Of a stretch of 8,877 nucleotides of DNA, positions 6,791 through 8,877 are shown in pieces (positions within the stretch are counted from its first letter, which is position 1; the number at the start of each line of letters is the position of its first letter). The position numbers and the translations under genes were made by a program. The stretch comes from Candidatus Aminicenantes bacterium RBG_13_64_14. Lineage in GTDB: Bacteria; Acidobacteriota; Aminicenantia; Aminicenantales; Saccharicenantaceae. Under the pieces are notes generated by a model that saw only the letters and a program-made list of their open reading frames with translations, searched no databases and was not told the DNA's origin. The stretch is taken from assembly GCA_001773855.1 (NCBI GenBank), contig MEXZ01000132.1, forward strand, positions 2,492 through 11,368, in the 5' to 3' direction.

Positions 6791-6869
6791 ACGGTGAGAA
6801 GAATGTCACGAATATGACCCCGCTATTCCCCATGAAAAGGGATTGATAGAGGCCGTGAGGCGCGGGAAA

Positions 6870-7268
6870 ATGCGGGCAGACATGGACACTGAAAAGTCTT
6901 TTCCTAGTCCCTCCACCCAAGGCGCAGCCGGGGCCGGAAAGAGGGAGCGGACCTTCGATCTCTCTCTTCCGGCCTTGGTCAAGGGTCTCGACGCCGCGGG
7001 CAGGAAGTTCGAGGAGCGAAGCGCGGTCTGCGCCATCAGCGCCCAGGAAGTCTCGTTCCGGCTCAAGGCCCGGCTCATCATCGACTCCCGGGTGACCCTG
7101 TTCCTGGACATCCCGCGGACCCTGATCCTCGAAAGCCCCCTTCGCATGGTCCTGTCCGGGGCCGTCATCTATGTCCGCTTCGAGGAGGGGAACGGTAAGC
7201 AGCAGTACGTCGTCGTCCGACTGGACCGCGGCTTCCGTCTCCACCCCAACAACGTCCCCCCGGCTTAG
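6870..7268 (+). CDS. Second PilZ-like protein with substituted c-di-GMP motifs
   Basis: This 132-residue protein shares the PilZ-like core of its neighbours: RTFDLSLPALVKGLDAAGRKFEE (27-49) matches the R-F-D-F...G...DG.RFKEE segment of the protein at 8318-8722. At the ligand positions it has Lys24 and Thr28 in place of the RxxxR arginines, and Ala55-x-Ser57-x-x-Glu60 in place of NxSxxG, so c-di-GMP binding is doubtful. A low-complexity start rich in Ser, Pro, Gly and Ala (about 10-23) precedes the domain. ATG 6870 has GAGG (6857-6860) nine bases upstream; ATG 6882 is possible. It lies 124 bases after the first PilZ-like gene, and no strong promoter is seen in the gap, so joint transcription is possible despite the hairpin there. 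Function unknown; probably a protein-interaction partner in c-di-GMP-linked control, by inference. Confidence 0.68.
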   Translation: MRADMDTEKSFPSPSTQGAAGAGKRERTFDLSLPALVKGLDAAGRKFEERSAVCAISAQEVSFRLKARLIIDSRVTLFLDIPRTLILESPLRMVLSGAVIYVRFEEGNGKQQYVVVRLDRGFRLHPNNVPPA

Positions 7269-7307
7269 CCCCCTCCCCCACGCTTCTCTCACTCCTTCTC
7301 CCCCCGC
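7269..7307 (+). other. Pyrimidine-rich, G-poor tract (possible Rho loading site)
   Basis: Immediately after the stop of the second PilZ-like gene, about 39 bases are nearly all C and T, with just two G. A C-rich, G-poor transcript is the kind of sequence on which Rho loads, so this may end the PilZ-like transcript. There is no fixed consensus, so this stays a suggestion. Confidence 0.3.
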
Positions 7308-7333
7308 TTGACCCATTCGCAAAGCTCAGGGCG

Positions 7334-7378
7334 AAACCCGAATAAGCCCTCGAATTCAAGCAAGGGACTCTCGGGTTT
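7334..7378 (+). terminator. Imperfect hairpin in the first repeat, possible terminator
   Basis: AAACCCGA (7334-7341) pairs with TCGGGTTT (7371-7378), with an inner CCCT/AGGG stem (7347-7350 with 7363-7366). Four T close the outer arm. The loop is large and the T tract short, so termination would be weak; it could stop transcripts from the second PilZ-like gene together with the upstream C-rich tract. Confidence 0.35.
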
Positions 7379-7440
7379 TGCCCGTTCGCCGCTGCTAAGC
7401 ACCGCCCTTCAAAGGGGGATGAGAAGCGCGGCTCAGGATT

Positions 7441-7462
7441 AACCCCGAGAAGTCTGGGGGTT
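7441..7462. repeat. Inverted repeat between repeat copies
   Basis: AACCCC (7441-7446) pairs with GGGGTT (7457-7462) around a ten-base loop. Its right arm runs into the third copy of the repeat core. Confidence 0.45.
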
Positions 7463-7476
7463 GACCCGTTCGCCGA

Positions 7477-7507
7477 GGCTAAGCCCCGGCATTCATGCCG
7501 GGGAGCC
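7477..7507. repeat. Strong GC-rich hairpin just upstream of the regulator promoter
   Basis: CCCCGGCA (7484-7491) and TGCCGGGG (7496-7503) form a perfect eight-pair stem with loop TTCA. The flanking GGCT (7477-7480) and AGCC (7504-7507) add four pairs beyond a three-base bulge. No T run follows, so it is not a normal intrinsic terminator. It ends seven bases before the -35 element and may be an operator-like palindrome or simply part of the repeat. Confidence 0.6.
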
Positions 7508-7513
7508 TGGGGG

Positions 7514-7542
7514 TTGACAAGCCTGCGGGGATTGACTATGAT
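7514..7542 (+). promoter_or_regulatory. Near-perfect promoter for the LuxR-type regulator
   Basis: TTGACA (7514-7519), a perfect -35, is followed after 17 bases by TATGAT (7537-7542), one mismatch from the -10 consensus. Transcription would start near 7549, about 35 bases before GTG 7584. It should drive both the regulator and the PilZ gene after it. Confidence 0.85.
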
Positions 7543-7583
7543 TCGTTAAAATCTGATGCGAACGTACTGAAGGATAATCAAAA

Positions 7584-8297
7584 GTGCCAAAAGGGACCGA
7601 TACGAGCATGGAGAAAAAGAAAGCCCAGGCAACCTCGGCCTCGAAGATCAGCCTCCTCGTTTTTTGTCCATCGGACATCATCCTTTCCGGGATCCTGCGG
7701 GCCCTCGAGGCCGACCCGGACCTGGAGATCCTGAACATCGAGAAGAACACGATCGAGTCGTTCATGGACTCGATCAAGAAACTCAAACCCCAAGTCATCC
7801 TTTTTGCCCACATCGAGGCTTTGCCGAACCTCCGGGAGATCTGCAAGGCCATCCGGGAGATCTCGAAGAGCCAGGGCCGCTCGGAGCTTCTCCTCCTCGG
7901 CAGCATCCCGGCCCATGAGGAGATCGTCAACCTCATCAATGCCGGGGCCCGCGGCTATTTCGACCTCAACGACGCCTCGACCCAGCTTCCCGAAGCGGTC
8001 CGGGGCATCCACAAGGGGGAGATCTGGCTGCCTCGCGACAAGATGTCCAGCATCATGGACCGCATCATTTCCGTCGTCGGCCGGGATCTCAAGGAAAAAA
8101 CGTTGGACCAGCTGACCCCCACGGAATTCCAGGTCCTCCGGCTTATCGGCCAGGGGAAGAGCAACGACGAGATCGCCGAGCTCATGTTCATCAGCAAAAA
8201 CACGGTCCGGTCCCACATCAAGAGCATTTACGCCAAGCTCGACACCCACAGCCGGCTTCAGCTGGCCCTCTACGCCATTAATTCGGCCCTCTTTTAG
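7584..8297 (+). CDS. NarL/LuxR-type regulator with a non-phosphorylatable receiver
   Basis: The 237-residue protein has a receiver-like N-domain (about 22-150) and a LuxR-type helix-turn-helix (about 175-232). The DNA-binding part is canonical: LTPTEFQVLRLIGQGKSNDEIA, then ISKNTVRSHIKSIYAKL. The receiver keeps the fold pattern (ILRALEADPDLEIL, KPQVILF, NAGARGYFDLNDA, EAVRGIHKGEIWLP) but not the chemistry. The acidic pair is Phe27-Cys28, the phospho-acceptor position is Ala75 in VILFAHIEA, the Thr/Ser position falls at Gly106-Ser107, and the Lys position is lost (DLND). It is thus a pseudo-receiver, likely controlled by ligand, partner or expression level. GTG 7584 has GAAGGA nine bases upstream; ATG 7608 (229 residues), with AAGGGA eleven bases upstream, is almost as good. 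It is followed 20 bases later by a PilZ gene in a probable operon. Target genes are unknown. Confidence 0.9.
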   Translation: MPKGTDTSMEKKKAQATSASKISLLVFCPSDIILSGILRALEADPDLEILNIEKNTIESFMDSIKKLKPQVILFAHIEALPNLREICKAIREISKSQGRSELLLLGSIPAHEEIVNLINAGARGYFDLNDASTQLPEAVRGIHKGEIWLPRDKMSSIMDRIISVVGRDLKEKTLDQLTPTEFQVLRLIGQGKSNDEIAELMFISKNTVRSHIKSIYAKLDTHSRLQLALYAINSALF

Positions 8298-8317
8298 AGC
8301 AAGGAATCGAGGTCGCC

Positions 8318-8722
8318 ATGACAAAGAAAGCCGCACCCAAGAAGAAAACCAAGCCCGTCCCGGAGGACCTGGAGATCAACCGCCGCCGGGAATGGCGGTT
8401 CGACTTCCCCCTGGAAGCCTTCGTCGAAGGCAGCCTCGCCGACGGCAACAGGTTCAAGGAAGAGACGCGTCTCGAGAACATCTCGTCCGGCGGCGCCTAT
8501 TTCAGCCTTGATTCCGGGGTCGTCGTCGGCTCGAAGCTCAACCTCTACATCGAGCTCCCGGAGAAGCTCGCCGACGGGAAGAGATTGAAGCTCCGGATCG
8601 GCGGCATCACCGTCCGCTTGGAGAAGCCCGACAAGAAAGCCAAGCACCAGGGCGTCGCCGTGCGCTTCAGCGATGACTTATTCAAGGTCGTCCCCGCGAA
8701 AAAGACGCCCAAGAAGACATAG
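8318..8722 (+). CDS. PilZ domain protein with intact c-di-GMP-binding motifs
   Basis: PilZ domains bind cyclic di-GMP and pass the signal to a partner. This 134-residue protein has both signature elements: Arg23-x3-Arg27 in RRREWRFDF and Asn54-x-Ser56-x2-Gly59 in ENISSGGAYF. The beta-barrel strands run to about residue 125 (YIELPEKLADGKRLKLRIGG, then GVAVRFSDD). Both ends are lysine-rich: six Lys in the first 12 residues and four in the last seven. There is no membrane segment. GAGG (8309-8312) lies five bases before ATG 8318. It follows the LuxR-type regulator by 20 bases and probably shares its promoter, suggesting a functional link. It is clearly paralogous to the proteins at 6380 and 6870, which lack the motifs. 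Binding is predicted from residues only; its output is unknown. Confidence 0.92.
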   Translation: MTKKAAPKKKTKPVPEDLEINRRREWRFDFPLEAFVEGSLADGNRFKEETRLENISSGGAYFSLDSGVVVGSKLNLYIELPEKLADGKRLKLRIGGITVRLEKPDKKAKHQGVAVRFSDDLFKVVPAKKTPKKT

Positions 8723-8877
8723 CGTTCTTCGCGTCGCCTTGACGGGGGGGATCGCTAGCGGCAAGTCCGTTGTCGCCAGCCTCCTCGAGGAAAAAGGCTG
8801 TTTCGTCCACTCCGCCGATAAGGCGGCCCATGATCTGATGTCTCCCGGCCGGCCTGCCTGGAAAAAGATCGTCGCCC
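8673..8877 (+). CDS. coaE: Dephospho-CoA kinase, 5' part, cut by the window end
   Basis: This enzyme phosphorylates dephospho-CoA in the last step of coenzyme A synthesis. The visible 68 codons contain the strand and Walker A loop RVALTGGIASGKS (20-32), and HSADKAAHDL (46-55), matching the family DAD-x2-A segment. Asp49 matches the catalytic Asp33 of the E. coli enzyme, while the first Asp of DAD is Ser47. PGRPAWKKIV also fits the family. The only ATG, GTG or TTG ahead of the first strand is ATG 8673, which overlaps the PilZ gene by 50 bases and adds a very basic leader not found in typical CoaE. The next candidate, TTG 8739, would remove most of the first strand. The ribosome site is poor, so the start is uncertain. 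The gene continues beyond the window. Confidence 0.85.
   Translation, partial: MTYSRSSPRKRRPRRHSVLRVALTGGIASGKSVVASLLEEKGCFVHSADKAAHDLMSPGRPAWKKIVA

Larger units (their letters stand above)
7308..7526. repeat. Degenerate hairpin-containing intergenic repeat, about three copies
   Basis: A common core recurs three times: TTGACCCATTCGC (7308-7320), TTTTGCCCGTTCGCCG (7376-7391) and TTGACCCGTTCGCCG (7461-7475). The last two share CCCGTTCGCCG exactly, and both have GCTAAGC starting 13 bases after that motif's first base (7394 and 7478). Core starts are 69 and 84 bases apart. Each core is followed by a CCC...GGG hairpin. The 12-mer CTGGGGGTTGAC occurs twice (7454-7465 and 7507-7518), the second forming the -35 of the downstream promoter. 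No open frame of note crosses the array. Spacing and sequence are too irregular for a CRISPR. It resembles a family of palindromic interspersed elements, possibly dispersed in the genome. Confidence 0.55.

Noticed and set aside
6788..6816. Promoter ahead of the second PilZ-like gene (TTTACG with AATATG)
   Set aside because: The -10 candidate matches only about three of six consensus bases; no better pair is present.
7308..7526. CRISPR-like array
   Set aside because: Only about three imperfect copies at unequal steps, hairpins instead of unique spacers, and no cas genes.
7578..8336. 252-codon minus-strand frame opposite the LuxR-type regulator
   Set aside because: No motif is visible and it exactly mirrors a well-supported gene with a promoter and ribosome site.

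Overview
This is an 8.9 kb stretch of GC-rich chromosomal DNA from a bacterium. It holds ten complete protein genes and the 5' part of an eleventh. Gene content suggests Acidobacteriota or a relative such as Candidatus Aminicenantes: GC-rich codons, stand-alone GspG-like pseudopilins, an archaeal/eukaryotic-type prolyl-tRNA synthetase, and several small PilZ-like proteins. This placement rests on gene content only and is tentative. No tRNA, rRNA, insertion sequence, phage gene or CRISPR array was seen.

Layout. (1) Positions 74-2587, plus strand: the classic rpsO-pnp pair (ribosomal protein S15 and polynucleotide phosphorylase) behind a near-consensus promoter. (2) Positions 2584-4079, plus strand: three small pseudopilin-type genes behind a TATAAT promoter that overlaps the pnp stop codon. 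The second overlaps the first, and the third has a pilin-like N-terminus without the usual Glu+5. (3) Positions 4090-6250, minus strand: a proS-pcm operon read from a strong promoter (TTGACA-17-TAGAAT), converging on the pseudopilin genes with only 10 bases between stops. (4) Positions 6380-7268, plus strand: two PilZ-like genes whose c-di-GMP-binding residues are substituted. (5) Positions 7269-7583: a 315-base non-coding stretch with a pyrimidine-rich tract and a degenerate, hairpin-containing repeat in about three copies, ending in a near-perfect promoter (TTGACA-17-TATGAT). (6) Positions 7584-8722: a NarL/LuxR-type regulator whose receiver domain lacks its phosphorylation residues, followed by a PilZ gene with intact c-di-GMP motifs. 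(7) From 8673: the start of coaE (dephospho-CoA kinase), overlapping the last PilZ gene and running off the window.

The left half is ordinary housekeeping (translation, RNA decay, tRNA charging, protein repair) with a small secretion/pilus-like module inserted. The accessory interest is in 6380-8722: three related PilZ-fold proteins, only one apparently able to bind c-di-GMP, around a regulator that cannot be phosphorylated in the usual way. A plausible but unproven reading is a regulatory module in which PilZ proteins rather than a histidine kinase supply the signal. Nothing here proves a wholly new system.
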